From positions 161,823 through 218,978 of the forward strand of contig MNCI01022139.1 of NCBI GenBank assembly GCA_015680685.1: a DNA stretch of 57,156 nucleotides. Reading direction: 5' to 3'. This stretch comes from Gnetum montanum (Eukaryota; Streptophyta; Gnetopsida; Gnetales; Gnetaceae). Positions 21,421 to 33,493 of the stretch are shown here, piece after piece. Position 1 is the first letter of the stretch. Each line of letters begins with the position of its first letter. Both the position numbers and the translations under genes were made by a program. The notes beneath the pieces were generated by a model that had not been told where the DNA came from, did not search any database, and saw only the letters and a program-made list of their open reading frames with translations.

Positions 21421-22345
21421 AAATGATCATCCATATGTAGGAACCTCAATAGTGGATCTAACCATTGAAGCCCTTTTATATTTGGGGCATTGACTTCATC
21501 GGTCCCATCTCACCCATGTTAAGTGGAAAGACTTACATCATAGTTGTTATTGACTATTTTACAAAATGGATAGAAGCTATAGCCATCACTAACTATACAT
21601 CTTCCATAGCTACTCAGTTTGTACAATAATATGTTATAACCAAGTTTGGTGTGTAACATGCACTTATTTCTTACAATGGTACTCATTTTACAAGCACTAC
21701 CTTTCGAAAGCTCATGCAATGCTTAGGGGTTGAAAATAAATTAAAAACACCCTACCACTCCAAATCTAATGATCAAGTAGAGGTTACAAATAAGAAACTC
21801 ACAAAGAAACTAACAAGAACCATTAGTAAATATAGGAGTAACTAGAGCTTGAAACTCAATGATGCCCTTTGGGCTTACCACTCCACCTGGAAACTTCTTA
21901 CTGCCTACTCTTCCTATGAGCTCATGTACAAAAAATTTCCAACACGTCCACTTCAAGCAAAAATCTATATACTTTCAACTACTTATGACCTTAACCTTGA
22001 CCTACTTCTAGTGCAGAAAGAAAGATTAATGAACCTCACCTTTCTAAATGAGAATTGATTGGTAGCCTTGTCATTAGTGAGTTGCACACGACATTCAACA
22101 AGCAACTCCATAACCTTAGAATTAGGAGAGTAAAATTTCAATTGAAAGATAAGGTCCTCTACTAGAATCCCACACATGTGCCACAAAGGACTAAGTTCCA
22201 AATGTTGTGGGAAGGATCTTATGTTATCTATGAAACCTTTTCTTCTGGATCCATGTTAATTTACAAACCTAAGAACCCAAATGAGAAGCTTCTAGTCAAC
22301 ATGCAACAAATCAAACCTTTCAATGAACTTTAGAGAGCCAGTGAC
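21421..22345 (+). pseudogene. integrase core and C-terminal part of element 1
   Basis: Core: WGIDFIGPIS (first catalytic Asp retained), KTYIIVVIDYFTKWIEA, HALISYNGTHF (second Asp changed to Tyr at 21672-21674), and QVEVTNKKL (Glu retained at 21780-21782). Then SYELMYKKFP and the C-terminal barrel region KVKFQLKDKV-like at about 22127. Several Gln/Trp codons are stops. Catalytically dead. Confidence 0.8.
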
Positions 22346-23865
22346 TAGAACACCTCAATAGATGAATAGGCATGCTCAATTTTTTAGATCTCTTCCTTTC
22401 AACTCAATCATGGGGCAGATGGCCATCCATGATGATCAATTAAAGTGGCTCCTTAGTTTTTCACTTTTTCTTTGTTTTACACCATTTTTAGTACATTTTC
22501 CACTTTTTTGAATATTTTACACTTTCTTCTACATTGTTCTTTATTTGATTTATATTTCTTTTATGTTTTTTCTTATGTTATGTTTTTTTTCCTTTATTAC
22601 CACCAAGACTAAGTGCAACTATAGTTGTCTACTGATAGTGGTTTATACTAAAATGTTTTTGATTACTAATATCTAGATTCTATCTTTGAATTTTTGTCTT
22701 GATAACTAAGATGAGGGTTTTCTTCATGAAATAGGCAATGAGTTCACATCATCCACCCATCCACAAAAAATCTATGGTGTTCCTTATTTTGGAGATATGA
22801 GGTTCCTTCCTTAATGAAACTTTTAATAAAGTTGTGACCTTGGTAGTTTTCAAACTTTGATAGAATTAAATGGATAGACAAGGATGCAACTTCAAGGGGA
22901 TTTGATGCCTCTATACCTATCTACCCTCTTGGATGTATGAGTGTTCTCATAGATTTCTTACTATTCTACTTTTGACCAATAACAGAAAGCTCTAAAGTCT
23001 TTGCATGGTGTGGTTCCCATCCAAAAAATATAAAAATATAAAACATAAAAAAATAAAAATATTGGGAATTCAAAGCACACCCCTTAGACAAATAATTAGC
23101 TACAAGCACTGGTTATGGAACTAGAAAGACATGTTACCTATGCCTAAAGGTCCTCTCTAACTAGCCCATCCACTTTTTACTTCTCTTTTATTCTCTTTTG
23201 GACATGGTGATTGATCTTTGGGAGTACTCCTGTGTCTTGAAGGGGTGGACTTGTCTTAGAGTATCGATGTGAAGTTACTAAAATTGGTTGGTTTCAATTT
23301 ATACTAAGGATGGATCTTATCATGTCATGTTAACCACAAAATCCATAAGAGACTTCATGTGACCATAATATGGAACTCCATCCCACTCTTTTCCTTATCC
23401 GCTAATGCTATCTATTACTCATTTCACTACCATTTTTCATGTTTGTTTTAATGTCTTAGTTTGATGTGTTAAAATTCTTAGGTAGATTCTTCCAAGATTT
23501 GGTCTTTAACTTTCCATAACCATTAATATATCGTAGGGCCCACAAAATCCTTGGTTTGAGGATATGCAAGGGAAATAAGGGCATGAGCCTACTATGGGGA
23601 GGAGCCACTTGCATTTCCCTTGTTTTGGCTAATTAAGGTCCTTATCCTTAGGTATTTGTGCATTCCAATCTTCCACATTCTCCATTAGTTGCATCCAATT
23701 ATGTGCTTGTTTATGGTATTTTTTGATTGTTTTCCTAATCCAAACTCCTTCTTTGTAAACTATCAAGCCATCTTCATGCATTTCATTATATTATAGGCTC
23801 TAATTTAATGCAAAAACTCTTTGTTGTTATTAACTTTTGAAAAGTCAAACTTTGATCAACAACCA
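22346..23865 (+). other. pol-to-3' ORF spacer of element 1
   Basis: About 1.5 kb without coding potential, but collinear with 51420-52983 of element 3 (shared blocks such as ATCATCCACCCATCCACAA and GGAACTAGAAAGACATGTTA). Conservation of order in both copies shows it belongs to the element. Confidence 0.65.
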
Positions 23866-23941
23866 TGTCAACAGGATCCAATCTACACAATTGTCCACAT
23901 CAATGTGATCCTATTAACACAAGGAAAAAAATCTATAAATA
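23866..23941 (+). promoter_or_regulatory. internal U3-like block with TATAAATA, element 1
   Basis: Motifs CAGGATCCAATC, ACATCAATGTGATCC and ATCCTATTAACAC are followed by TATAAATA at 23934-23941. The element's own LTR at 27053-27095 has the same motifs (ATCCTATTAACAC is identical) with TATAAATA at 27147-27154. Similarity continues weakly past the TATA (ACTTAGCCATTT against ACTAGCCGCATTT). It lies about 340 bases before the 3' ORF start. Confidence 0.55.
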
Positions 23942-24277
23942 ACACCCAACACTTAGCCATTTTTTACATTTTTCTTCAAAAATAAGAGAAGTTGTACGTC
24001 ATGGGCAACACAAACCTTAGGTTTTTGATGAAAAAGTTTTCAAATTTTTTCTAACTTCCACAAGGTTCAACTAATAAAATGATAATAAAATTACTAAGTT
24101 ATAAAAGTTAAACCTTTTCAATGAACTCTAGTAGACATAAAAATGAAATAAAATTATTATAATCAATTCTGCCACGATCACAAGTTAGCCAAGTGTAGCT
24201 AATCCAAAGAGATAATGTACCTAAGTGTTCCAAAGTTACACACCAAACATTAATCCTTAATCATGTTGTGATTATAG

Positions 24278-26868
24278 ATGGCACCAAGATCAAAGAACCC
24301 GTAGGTTTGAGGACTATCTTAATCAAGGGACAAATAGCTCAAAACTATAAGGGGCCAACAAGAATAAGTCCAAGAGTAAGATGTAGAAACACACATAATG
24401 AGACCTCTTTGTGAGGAACCCAAACTAGAATCTATTTGACAGATTCTAAAAGTTCAAATAGAGCAATCCCACTAGGACGAGACACTAGGACTATGGCTAT
24501 GTCTTGAAATCACTTTGACCAAAGCTTGCCTTAATTAGATCAAGTCTAGGGATATCCAATGTTCAATTCTTCAAGAATTGAACTTTGGTACTTTCCTAAA
24601 CTTTATTCTAGAAAATGTCAAGTCCCAACTATAGACTTCTCCCATGTGTAGCCAATCATCACTTTTAGTAGGGAGTAATACTTGGGAGAGACTTACCTCT
24701 TCTAGAACAATAGGCAGGTGGATGTCATAGTGAAAATCAAGGACATTAATGTGTCCTACTTAGTGAAGGCCATCTCCTAGGCCCTTCACGTGCCTAAAAC
24801 TAAAGTAAATCTGGTAGAGATCTTCATCCAAGTAGACTCAGAGGTAAAAAAGAATTGGATTCATCAATGCTACAAAGTGGACCACAAGGAGTATGGCATA
24901 CTAATCATAGTGGAGCACACTTATTTCAAGATAGTAGCCTACCATCTCAATTCAATGGTGAGGCCTAACAAGGTGACCAACTTCTCCACCCGTACATGTG
25001 TCTCTCTAAGCAAAAAGTTCCCTATCAACCTTCCATAGATATTCTATCTAGATATAGAGAAGTAATTCAAGGAGAATGAACAAGGAAGGAAGACACTCCC
25101 TTTTCCATGTCTTATCAAAAAGTTATGCAAAAGGGTAGGGATAGCCCACTACACTAATGACATAGTCAGACATGCTCCTACAACCTCTTGGGTAGAATTG
25201 ATGAAAGATAAGGTTCCTACTATGACCAAAGAAGAGGAGCATCAATCACCACCACCACCCACTCATGAACAATCAATGTTAGAGTCCTGTGTTGGCATTG
25301 AGCACATGCGTGAACTTTATGAGAAACTTATGTAGTAGTAGTGGGTAGGACCAATTGGTGGTGAACCATCTATGTACAAACTAGCCATGAGCCATCTTAA
25401 TGAGGTGCCCTGATCCATTAGCTAGATGGAGAATGTTGCGTCACTAATTTCTACCTAATGAATGGAGGTGCCTGCAAGGTCTAATCCTAGCACTTGAGAA
25501 GTAATGGTGTTTCTTTCAAGATAACCATAATTATCAAAAAATTTTAGGAATGCCACTACTTTCTTAATGTGTTTAGAGGGAGGAAAAGGAGCTACTATTT
25601 TGGTGATGCAGCATCAAGGGTAGAAAATGGTAGTAGATGTGGTTGCTGATCAAGTGGTTGAAGCACTTAACATCCCTATGACATTTGTACTAGATGTAAC
25701 TACACTTAGATATGTGCAAGTGTCTGTAGGAGAATCAAGTGGGAGATTTAGTGTAGCCTAGCATGAATAGTTGCTAGATTAACTAGTAGGAACCAAGCAA
25801 CTAATTATCGCATGTGAAACTTTGAAGTTCATAGGAACAAAATGTCAACATTTGTCCAAAAACAGTAGGAGTAGCTTGCTAGGGTGAAAATTAAGGAGGT
25901 TTGTTGTACAAAATCAAAATCTATTAATGAAGAAGAGCTATGCCTTATGTGAGAAGTCTACAATAGAAATTTCCACCTAGAAAAATAAGGCCCTTAAGTT
26001 TGAAAGGATAAAATATCATTACAGGGACTAAGTTGGCTTGTAGAAGGAGCTAAATACAAAACACATTCAACTAGTGAAGGCAAAGATAAATGGGGCCATC
26101 CAGTAGCTCCATCAAGGAGGTAATGTTTAGCAACCCATCTTTGATGGCCTATGTGAGTACCATTAAGTTGAAATCTTCCTCAAGGAGCTATACATTGAGA
26201 AGTTGATAGAGTATATGGAGCCTACCAACCTCCATTACTCAAACTTGGCAATTTTGACTACTAGCAAGTTGTGGTAAAAATTGGAGAAACAAGTGATCAA
26301 CTTATACCTTTTGTATAAGGTCGAGTTCATGCACCATAAGGAAACTAAGCAGAAGCTTGAGGTAGCAAACGTGGAACTTGAGGTTCTCAAAGTGAAGTTC
26401 ACTAATCAAAGATCAATAACAGAGAACCTAGCAAAAAGAATGAATGACTACTAAGAGCTACAAAGTGCAGTTAGGGCATTTGACATTGAATGCAAATAGT
26501 TCACTACTTGGTTTGTCAATGTCAAGGAGCTATTCCTTGCAATGCCTTGTCCTTGGGATATTCCCATATCGGTCCACATTAGTGATGTTGTGTAGACCGT
26601 GTATGATCCCAGGGGTAAGGAAGAGAAGATGAAGGCATTGTTAGATGCCTTTCATCTTCCACCAAAAGTAGCAACTATAGCCGAACAACCACAACAATAG
26701 CCTTAGCCTCAACACCCACATGCACCGAAGGTAAGAGAAGGTCTTTCAACCCCCTAGGAACCTCCACTACCTAGGACCATCTCATTTTCTTCTTCATCGT
26801 CAGTTATCAAAGGAGTTGTGTTATCCATTTTTGTCATGGTGTTCAATTTTTTTGTCATAAACACCTAA
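24278..26868 (+). pseudogene. env-like 3' ORF of element 1
   Basis: Starts MAPRSKNP directly after a splice-acceptor-like TGTGATTATAG. About 860 codons with many stops (mostly TAG) and a frameshift near 24645. The N-terminal third is a globular domain: WIHQCYKVDHKEYGILIIVE, YFKIVAYHLNSMVRPNK, then LPFPCLIKKLCKRVGIA. This resembles the plant transposon protein domain often found 3' of pol in Athila/Tat elements (Pfam Transposase_32 type; my assignment from memory of the family pattern). Around 26330-26440 lies a coiled coil (KLEVANVELEVLKVKF), then a Pro/Gln/Ser-rich stretch, and a hydrophobic C-terminal segment GVVLSIFVMVFNFFVI just before TAA at 26866, which could be a membrane anchor. Function unknown. 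Confidence 0.65.
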
Positions 26869-27022
26869 TTTTGTAATGATTGTAAATCCATACACCTAGG
26901 CACTTAGTTTTAGTTTATGTCAGTAGTTAGTTAATAATCCCATACCTTCCCAAAATTCTATAAGAAACTTGTTCCTCCTCTTTGTTCACTCGAGGATGAG
27001 TGTTCATTCAATCATGAGGGTA

Positions 27023-27886
27023 TGATAAGTCATGTTCATGGGTTGCATCAATGGAATCCTATTAACACGATCCCATTAACGCGATCACATCAATGCATGA
27101 TTTGATGCATTGATGTGATCTCATCGATGCAATGTCTATCTTTGGCTATAAATACATGCTCACTAGCCGCATTTATGACATTCCATAGTTAGTATCCTAG
27201 TGAAGCTCTTGCATTTTTCCTTTCCAAAAGTTAGAATATTTTCTAAGTGTCCATAGTAGGAGTGAGAAGTGTATGGTTCTTTGTTGAAGCACTAATGTAC
27301 CTGAGCACCTTGGTGTGACTGGCAAAAAAGACAAGCTTTCTTCAAAAACCTTGTAACATTTGGAATTAGCTTAATGTTTACTTAATGCATTTATTATCTA
27401 TGCACTTTATTTTAATGCCTTTAATTAATTACTGCATAGTGATAATTAAAGTGCATAAATACAATCACTTCAAGCATATGTTCAATGCTTGGTAATCCTA
27501 GTAGCACCTAACACTTGGTAACTCAGTAGCATTGCAACATGTTCAAGATGTGTATGAAAAGTGGAAATAGATGCTTCTGTTAGGATTAGTTAAGAATTAG
27601 CTAGTTATTAGATTAATTAAGCATTTAATTACTTTATTCTTGTTCTTAGGTAACTTAAACAATAAAACACATAAAATGATAAAAATCATATGCCTTAGTT
27701 ACACTTAATCATACACTAACACTTGCACTTCACAAGTGAAATTGAGAAGACAATGATGATGTCTTTGATATTCACTACCTAGATCCAATGTACTTGGAGA
27801 GCTAAAGTCTACGAAATTCAACCAGATCGTTTAGTGAATATTAGTGATTCGTATTGTTGGGCGTAGGGTATACTTGCTACTCATTA
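27023..27886 (+). repeat. 3' LTR of element 1 (864 bp)
   Basis: Starts TGATAAGTCATG right after GAGGGTA (polypurine-like) and ends TACTCATTA (CA mutated to TA). Homologous to the element 3 LTR (45068-45963), with shared TATAAATA, AGTGAAGCTCTTG and TTAGAATATTTTC. U3 array of about 14-bp units (GATCCCATTAACGC type) at 27053-27095. Confidence 0.8.
27053..27154 (+). promoter_or_regulatory. U3 array and TATA box of element 1 LTR
   Basis: Three units, GAATCCTATTAACAC, GATCCCATTAACGC and GATCACATCAATGC, followed by an inverted echo (TGATGTGATC), then TATAAATA at 27147-27154. Confidence 0.65.
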
Positions 27887-28174
27887 GTTATTATTACTAT
27901 TTATTTATTATCTCTAATTGATATATTATTTTATATTTAGAGAGATTTTCCTCCTTATCTTTATAAGAAAGCCTTTAGTATGAAGTGAAAACCTATGAGA
28001 GCACTTTTGAATAAGGGCAATTTGTTCTTGCAAAATTGTTCTTTTACAAACTTGCAAGAATAACATTACAAATTAAATGTTAAAATCTAACTTGCAGTCA
28101 TAAATAGTTTCCAAATTGATATAACCCTCAATAAATCATTTATGACATGAAGGAATGTGAACTCACAATTGAAT
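27887..28174. other. flank after element 1, no gene seen
   Basis: AT-rich DNA up to the sequence gap; nothing recognised. Confidence 0.6.
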
Positions 28175-28950
28175 NNNNNNNNNNNNNNNNNNNNNNNNNN
28201 NNNNNNNNNNNNNNNNNNNNNNNNNNNNNNNNNNNNNNNNNNNNNNNNNNNNNNNNNNNNNNNNNNNNNNNNNNNNNNNNNNNNNNNNNNNNNNNNNNNN
28301 NNNNNNNNNNNNNNNNNNNNNNNNNNNNNNNNNNNNNNNNNNNNNNNNNNNNNNNNNNNNNNNNNNNNNNNNNNNNNNNNNNNNNNNNNNNNNNNNNNNN
28401 NNNNNNNNNNNNNNNNNNNNNNNNNNNNNNNNNNNNNNNNNNNNNNNNNNNNNNNNNNNNNNNNNNNNNNNNNNNNNNNNNNNNNNNNNNNNNNNNNNNN
28501 NNNNNNNNNNNNNNNNNNNNNNNNNNNNNNNNNNNNNNNNNNNNNNNNNNNNNNNNNNNNNNNNNNNNNNNNNNNNNNNNNNNNNNNNNNNNNNNNNNNN
28601 NNNNNNNNNNNNNNNNNNNNNNNNNNNNNNNNNNNNNNNNNNNNNNNNNNNNNNNNNNNNNNNNNNNNNNNNNNNNNNNNNNNNNNNNNNNNNNNNNNNN
28701 NNNNNNNNNNNNNNNNNNNNNNNNNNNNNNNNNNNNNNNNNNNNNNNNNNNNNNNNNNNNNNNNNNNNNNNNNNNNNNNNNNNNNNNNNNNNNNNNNNNN
28801 NNNNNNNNNNNNNNNNNNNNNNNNNNNNNNNNNNNNNNNNNNNNNNNNNNNNNNNNNNNNNNNNNNNNNNNNNNNNNNNNNNNNNNNNNNNNNNNNNNNN
28901 NNNNNNNNNNNNNNNNNNNNNNNNNNNNNNNNNNNNNNNNNNNNNNNNNN
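28175..28950. other. assembly gap (776 N)
   Basis: Run of undetermined bases; no annotation possible. Confidence 1.
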
Positions 28951-30640
28951 AACACTTAGTCTTGAATTTAGCTCTAACTTTCCAAACTACCTTTGAACTT
29001 GCTGAATTTGGCATTTGATGCCCTGGTAATGATGTCAACTGATTATTGGAGTGTCCATGAGGTCAAAACTGAGATCAAAATGTTGGTTTTTGAATGTATG
29101 AAAAGTGTTATAAATGACATCAAAGCTAGTAACATTGACACTAGTAGCATCATTTTTAACTATCCATCCTTAGAAATCTTTTACTATCTCATGGCTCAAG
29201 GAACTTACTAAAAATGCCTAAAATCAATGCTTGTCATTCCTAAATTAATGTGGATTGGTCATCTAGGATTTGATGAAATTGAAACCTAGGCCCAAAATGA
29301 AGTTTAAACATGGTGATGAAAAGGTGGCATTGATTCTACATAAGTGTTAGTGTCAATATTACCCATGAAACACTTATTATTTTTCACTTTCCAAAGTTAC
29401 TAAGGTTATCAAAATTCATGTTCATATGTTGCATTATGACTTGGAATGGTCTCTAAAGGCCTTTGGAAGTTGAAAATATATCTTGTAATGCTATTTCTAG
29501 GGACTTTTTGATATTCTAATTTGATGTGAAATTTTGAAATCCCACTCATTCTGGCAAGGAAGAATACCAAAAATTTGGATACAACATTGCCTCCTTTTGA
29601 CGGACACTACTGAGATGCTGAAGTATGGTCCATCAAGAGAGAATGGATGATGAATTGATTTACTTCCAAAAGAAAGAGGAAAAAATGAAGTGGAAAAGGG
29701 AATAATTCTAGAATTTCATTGATCCATTGGTCATGAGTATGATGATATACCATGAAAGGATGAACATGAATACATTCTATCACATAAAATGACCAAAGGG
29801 ATACCATTAATAATGTTCATACATTGTCCCACTCAAGATTCAACATACCCTTAATAAAATAGAACAAAATCACTTAATTCTCACTAATATAGTAATAAGA
29901 GAAGGGAAATAGATAGGAAAAGAAGTTATAGGAAGAATAAAAAAAAAATCAGAGAGGAGAGATGAAAAATAAAGATATGAGATTGAGAAATTAATAAACT
30001 AGGAAAAGAAATCAAAGACATCACCTATATACCAAGTTGAACTACTATGCCATAGAAGTGGGACATGATAAGATCCCACACTCTAATGATTATCAAGAAT
30101 TGATAACTTGATGACTTCTTGTGTTATCGCACTCAAACTTAATATGCCCTTACATAAGGTAAAAATTGAAGCAAGGTCACTCCAATTTTCTTTTTAACCC
30201 TTTAAAACACCAAATCTAGAATATATGCGAGATAAATTAATTGAAAGAAAATAAGAAAACTAGTTATCCTCTCTTAAAGTTGAAAGAATATTACAAATGC
30301 AATGGATTCATAAACCCATAGAACATCACATTAAAGAATGCACACACTAAATAATGTATTAAAGCATGAGGCTGTACAACCACACCTACGATCAATCTTA
30401 ATATAAGATACAAGTGATCCAAATCTTTTCTTCACACACAAGACTAAGAGCTAAATACAAAGACACAATGGTCAATATCAGGCACATGATTAGCCACTAA
30501 GATGCACACAAATCTCATGCAATCTCTCTACAGCTATCTTGTCATAAAAAATGCAATACAAAAAAATATTTATCAAAATACAAAACTAAGACATCACAAA
30601 AACCTTCTCCATAATTAACTTAGAGAATTCCTATTATTTC
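28951..30640. other. AT-rich DNA with short unassigned frames
   Basis: A plus-strand frame 28993-29211 (FDALVMMSTDYWSVHEV…) continues with stops to about 29600 and ends with TLPPFDGHY, reminiscent of the start of a copia Gag (PFDG-x-Y), but nothing further supports this. Beyond 29650 no gene is seen; the stretch 29870-30020 is purine-rich. Confidence 0.35.
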
Positions 30641-30644
30641 CAAT

Positions 30645-30900
30645 CTTGGACATGACATTCTTAGCTATTTTTAAATTGTAACTACTACTTCAAAAATTTT
30701 GCTAAGTTGAATACATGCTTGACAAGATATCTTTCTATAAATTTTAGGCATGGACAAGATGTTTATACTTTTAGCAAGATGTCTTCTTTGGTAGCATGAC
30801 ATCTTTGGTAAGACGTCTTCACAATAAGACATTTCCTATGAGCTGTCAACTCTTAAGCAAGATGTTTGAAGGATGACCAAAGCATTCCTTATAAATACCT
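30645..30900 (+). promoter_or_regulatory. array of AAGATGTCTT-like dyads followed by TATAAATA
   Basis: Motifs CAAGATATCTTTC, CAAGATGTTTATAC, AGCAAGATGTCTTC, GACATCTTTGG, AAGACGTCTTC, AAGACATTTCC and AGCAAGATGTTTG occur within 180 bases, upstream of TTATAAATACC near 30890. The layout mirrors the U3 arrays of the LTRs in this window, so this may be a remnant LTR U3. No LTR ends are identified. Confidence 0.4.
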
Positions 30901-31079
30901 AGCTCCTAGGCAAGAAATCTCTTAAGGGTCTAGGAAATTTTCAAGCTATCCAAATCCTTTGTTTCTTAATCAATAGGGATGACAAGGGTTTTGGAAGAGG
31001 TGTTCCTACATTTTAAAAAACTCAAGTAAATAATGAAATAGGGGTAGAAGTAATCACCCACTCAAAAAGTTTGGTCTCA

Positions 31080-31500
31080 TGAACTTATACAACATTGTTA
31101 ATAGTTTGAACCTTCGAATGGACTAAGTACTCATGTTTCTTCACTTCACAAGTACGAGAAGCTTGTCTCTTCTTGACTACAATTTCCTTTCTCTCCTGGG
31201 AAGGCCTGGACTTGTCAACAGGCCATTTCATTCCATCAATGCTACCCTAAAAAATTTCATGTTTTTCTAGTTCTTGGTAATGCACAAGATCTAAAACATT
31301 AAAAACAAAAGACATACCCACATCATTTGGTAAGTCAATTCCCAAATCATTGTCATTAATTTTGGCTTTTATCCTGAAAGTACCCATCTTTTTGGCCTTC
31401 AATTTTGAGAAGTTGATACCTCTCAACCTCTTCTTCAAGTACACCCAAACAAGATTAGCAACAACAAATTTAAGCTTCTCTTGCTCTCATTCCTCCTTAG
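31080..31500 (-). pseudogene. Ty3/gypsy integrase C-terminal (GPY/F) domain fragment
   Basis: Minus-strand frame NLVWVYLKKRLRGINFSKL, KAKKMGTFRI, KAKINDNDLGIDLPNDVGM, SFVFNVLDLVHYQE matches the integrase C-terminal barrel (V-x-V-YLRKERFP…KLK-x-KKxGP…INDNAYxIDLP…FNVxDL) with GP changed to GT. After one stop, a tail KHEYLVHSKVQ near 31130 could be a chromodomain remnant (EYLVKW), suggesting a chromovirus; that part is weak. The rest of pol is missing. Confidence 0.7.
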
Positions 31501-31845
31501 GATTATATTGGATATACTTAAAATAATGTTAACAAGAAAAAAATTGAAATACTAACTTATCAATTCGAATATTATGTGTTGAATTTCTACCTTCACTCAT
31601 AGGTATGATTGTAGTGGAGTAGCTTTGCACTAGATCTCTCTTATTTAGTAGGTCACATCTACATTGTCATAAGGGTGGATTCTAATATTAGTTTGCAAAT
31701 AAAAAAATTCATAGTATATTACATGTTAAGTAAGTAGAGGTTAGCCTTATAACATAGAAATTAAAAGCTTGTAAGGGGAGTGTTACATCCCTAAAATAAT
31801 TATAACATAGATACACCCTAAGATATATAGTCTAATTAAAACTTT
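31501..31845. other. AT-rich DNA, no gene seen
   Basis: Nothing recognised on either strand. Confidence 0.6.
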
Positions 31846-31908
31846 ATAGCTTAGAATTGACCACTAGAGCTTTGAAATCAAGAGTCTTACCACTAGGCTA
31901 ATACCATA
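31846..31908 (-). repeat. tRNA-like SINE head
   Basis: Minus-strand ATTAGCCTAGTGGTAAGACT is a good A-box region; a B-box-like GTGGTCAATTC follows at roughly normal distance. Folded tRNA structure is not preserved, so it is likely a decayed tRNA-derived SINE. Confidence 0.45.
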
Positions 31909-32189
31909 TAGTATTTAAAAGATTATAAGATTAACTAGGAGTAAAGCTTAAAAAGTATAAACCACTTAAAAATTAAAATATACTTGACAATTTTGAATAC
32001 ACACATACACACAAAGATATATATTATTTCGCTAAATTTCTTCCATATAATGATGATAAGATATTCAGTAAGCATAGCCATTCAAAAAAGAGATTAGGCT
32101 TTTGCTCATGTACAAATTCTCTTACAAGCTCTCTTGGTAGAATGAAAATTAAACATTAGAACCAACATTAACAAATTTTTTAGTAGAGG

Positions 32190-32791
32190 ATGAAGATATA
32201 TTTTTCCTCGGTTTAACAAATGGATATCTCCACATCTCACCAGTGTACATTAACCCTTATTTGGTCCGGTTATCCAACGAACATCAAAACCACATGTGCA
32301 TTCTTCTTCATTGTCTATATAAAGATGATCAGACTTATGTACCTGCAATCAAGCATAAAGGTTAAAAATGACCTAAGCAGTAATAAGATTAAAAAATAGT
32401 AAACTCACAAAAACGACCTAAGCAGCAGCAAGAAGATTAAAAAAAACCAAAAGTGAAAAAAAATGGAGAAAGAACTAACTCGCAAAACTTTGGCATTGAA
32501 CAACTTCATGTCTTGGCTGTCGGTGTTGTAATGCGCACACACACGAAGGCCTGCCTTCACTTGGTTGTAGTCTTTGTCTTGCAGCTGCATAGATTGAAGG
32601 AATAACCTCTCACCGATATTCTTCTTTCTACGAAAATTTTTTCTAACGTCTAGATATTCATCATCCTCCACTCCAAACTCTTCATAGTGCACTCTCAAAA
32701 AATTTTCATTGTCCCTCAACTCCACTACAATGCTATACCACGCCTAGTCATCTGCATATTTAAACTCAAGCTTGGGTAATTTAGGCGGCAT
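32190..32791 (-). pseudogene. SAWADEE-domain gene fragment (two exons)
   Basis: Exon 1 (32791-32480) starts MPPKLPKLEFKYADD, then a TAG (32744-32746), AWYSIVVELRDNENFLRVHY, EEFGVEDDEYLDVRKNFR, LQSMQLQDKDYNQVKAG, and LFNAKVLR. A donor CGA|GTTAGT and an acceptor TTGCAG|GTACAT at 32343 join in frame to exon 2: VHKSDHLYIDNEEECTCGF, DVRWITGPNKG, then TAA (32250-32252) and CTLVRCGDIHLL in the same frame. AWY, the FG-x-EDDE-W/Y block, LF-A-VL and CTC-F-V-R are hallmarks of the SAWADEE fold, a plant chromatin-reader domain (SHH1 type binds methylated H3K9). The two stops mean it is probably dead. No other domain is seen next to it. Confidence 0.6.
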
Positions 32792-32917
32792 TTTCCACCC
32801 TTTGTTGTACCAGATATCAAAGCCAGTATAACTATGCTTGCTTTACAAGATTCAGGATAGCAGACATGAATTTATACTTCACAACAAGCATAAAATCATA
32901 ACAACCAGAAAACCTCA

Positions 32918-33152
32918 AGATTTGTGTTTCAGGAATCCCCAATAAGAATCTAAAATGCTCCATTACTAATTACTAATAATTTCACAGGAATCTAAAAAAT
33001 TAGCAAAATTAGTAGAGCTGAGCATTAAAGCGGAAAAGATTTGTGTTTCGGGAATACCCAATAAGAATCTTAAATGCTCCATTACTAATTACTAATAATT
33101 TCACGAGAATATGCAAAATTAGTAAAATTAGCAGAGCTGGGCATGAAAGCGG
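32918..33152. repeat. 119-bp direct tandem duplication
   Basis: Unit AGATTTGTGTTTC…AAAGCGG occurs at 32918-33036 and again from 33037 with few differences (second copy lacks a few bases). No coding content. Confidence 0.8.
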
Positions 33153-33493
33153 GAAATTGCAAAATTAGCAATTTCACAGGAATCTGCATCATGGGCCCAC
33201 TGAAGAGCGTGACATTTGGATGGGTCATGTCCTCACTAGCTTAGTTATATATTTGTAATATATATCTATAAATTGGCTAAGAGAATCTTATTAGTTTACA
33301 AGTTAGAAGTTCTTTGAGTAAAAAATTTCATGACTTCTGGATGAAGAACAAGATTTAAAAACCCAAATTTTCATGCCTTCTGGATGAAGAACAAGAGTTC
33401 TGTATCTTATTTTTCCTAAGGTTGGGTTTTTTGAAAAAAAATTCCATCAATTAGTGTATGCTCTCACCCTCGCAATCTTGGTTGAGCCTATTC

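Larger units (their letters stand above)
12690..27886 (+). mobile_element. element 1: plus-strand Athila-like Ty3/gypsy element, interrupted by element C
   Basis: Order: protease, RT, RNase H, integrase N-part (to 15602), [nested element C 15603-21415 plus a duplicated TGGTG], integrase core and C-part (21421-22340), about 1.5 kb spacer, internal promoter-like block (23866-23941), env-like 3' ORF (24278-26868), 3' LTR (27023-27886). It is collinear with element 3 from about 12695 (GGTGAAATTCC; element 3 48331), so the left limit near 12690 is a truncation: gag, PBS and 5' LTR are missing. All frames carry many stops. Domain order PR-RT-RH-INT is that of Ty3/gypsy; extra 3' ORF and LTR/PBS type fit the Athila/Tat lineage. 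Confidence 0.8.

Noticed and set aside
28140-29038. Four long open frames across the N run
   Set aside because: They consist of undetermined residues; the gap simply contains no stop codons.
31846-31908. Functional tRNA gene
   Set aside because: A-box is good but the cloverleaf stems and B box are decayed; SINE head is more likely.
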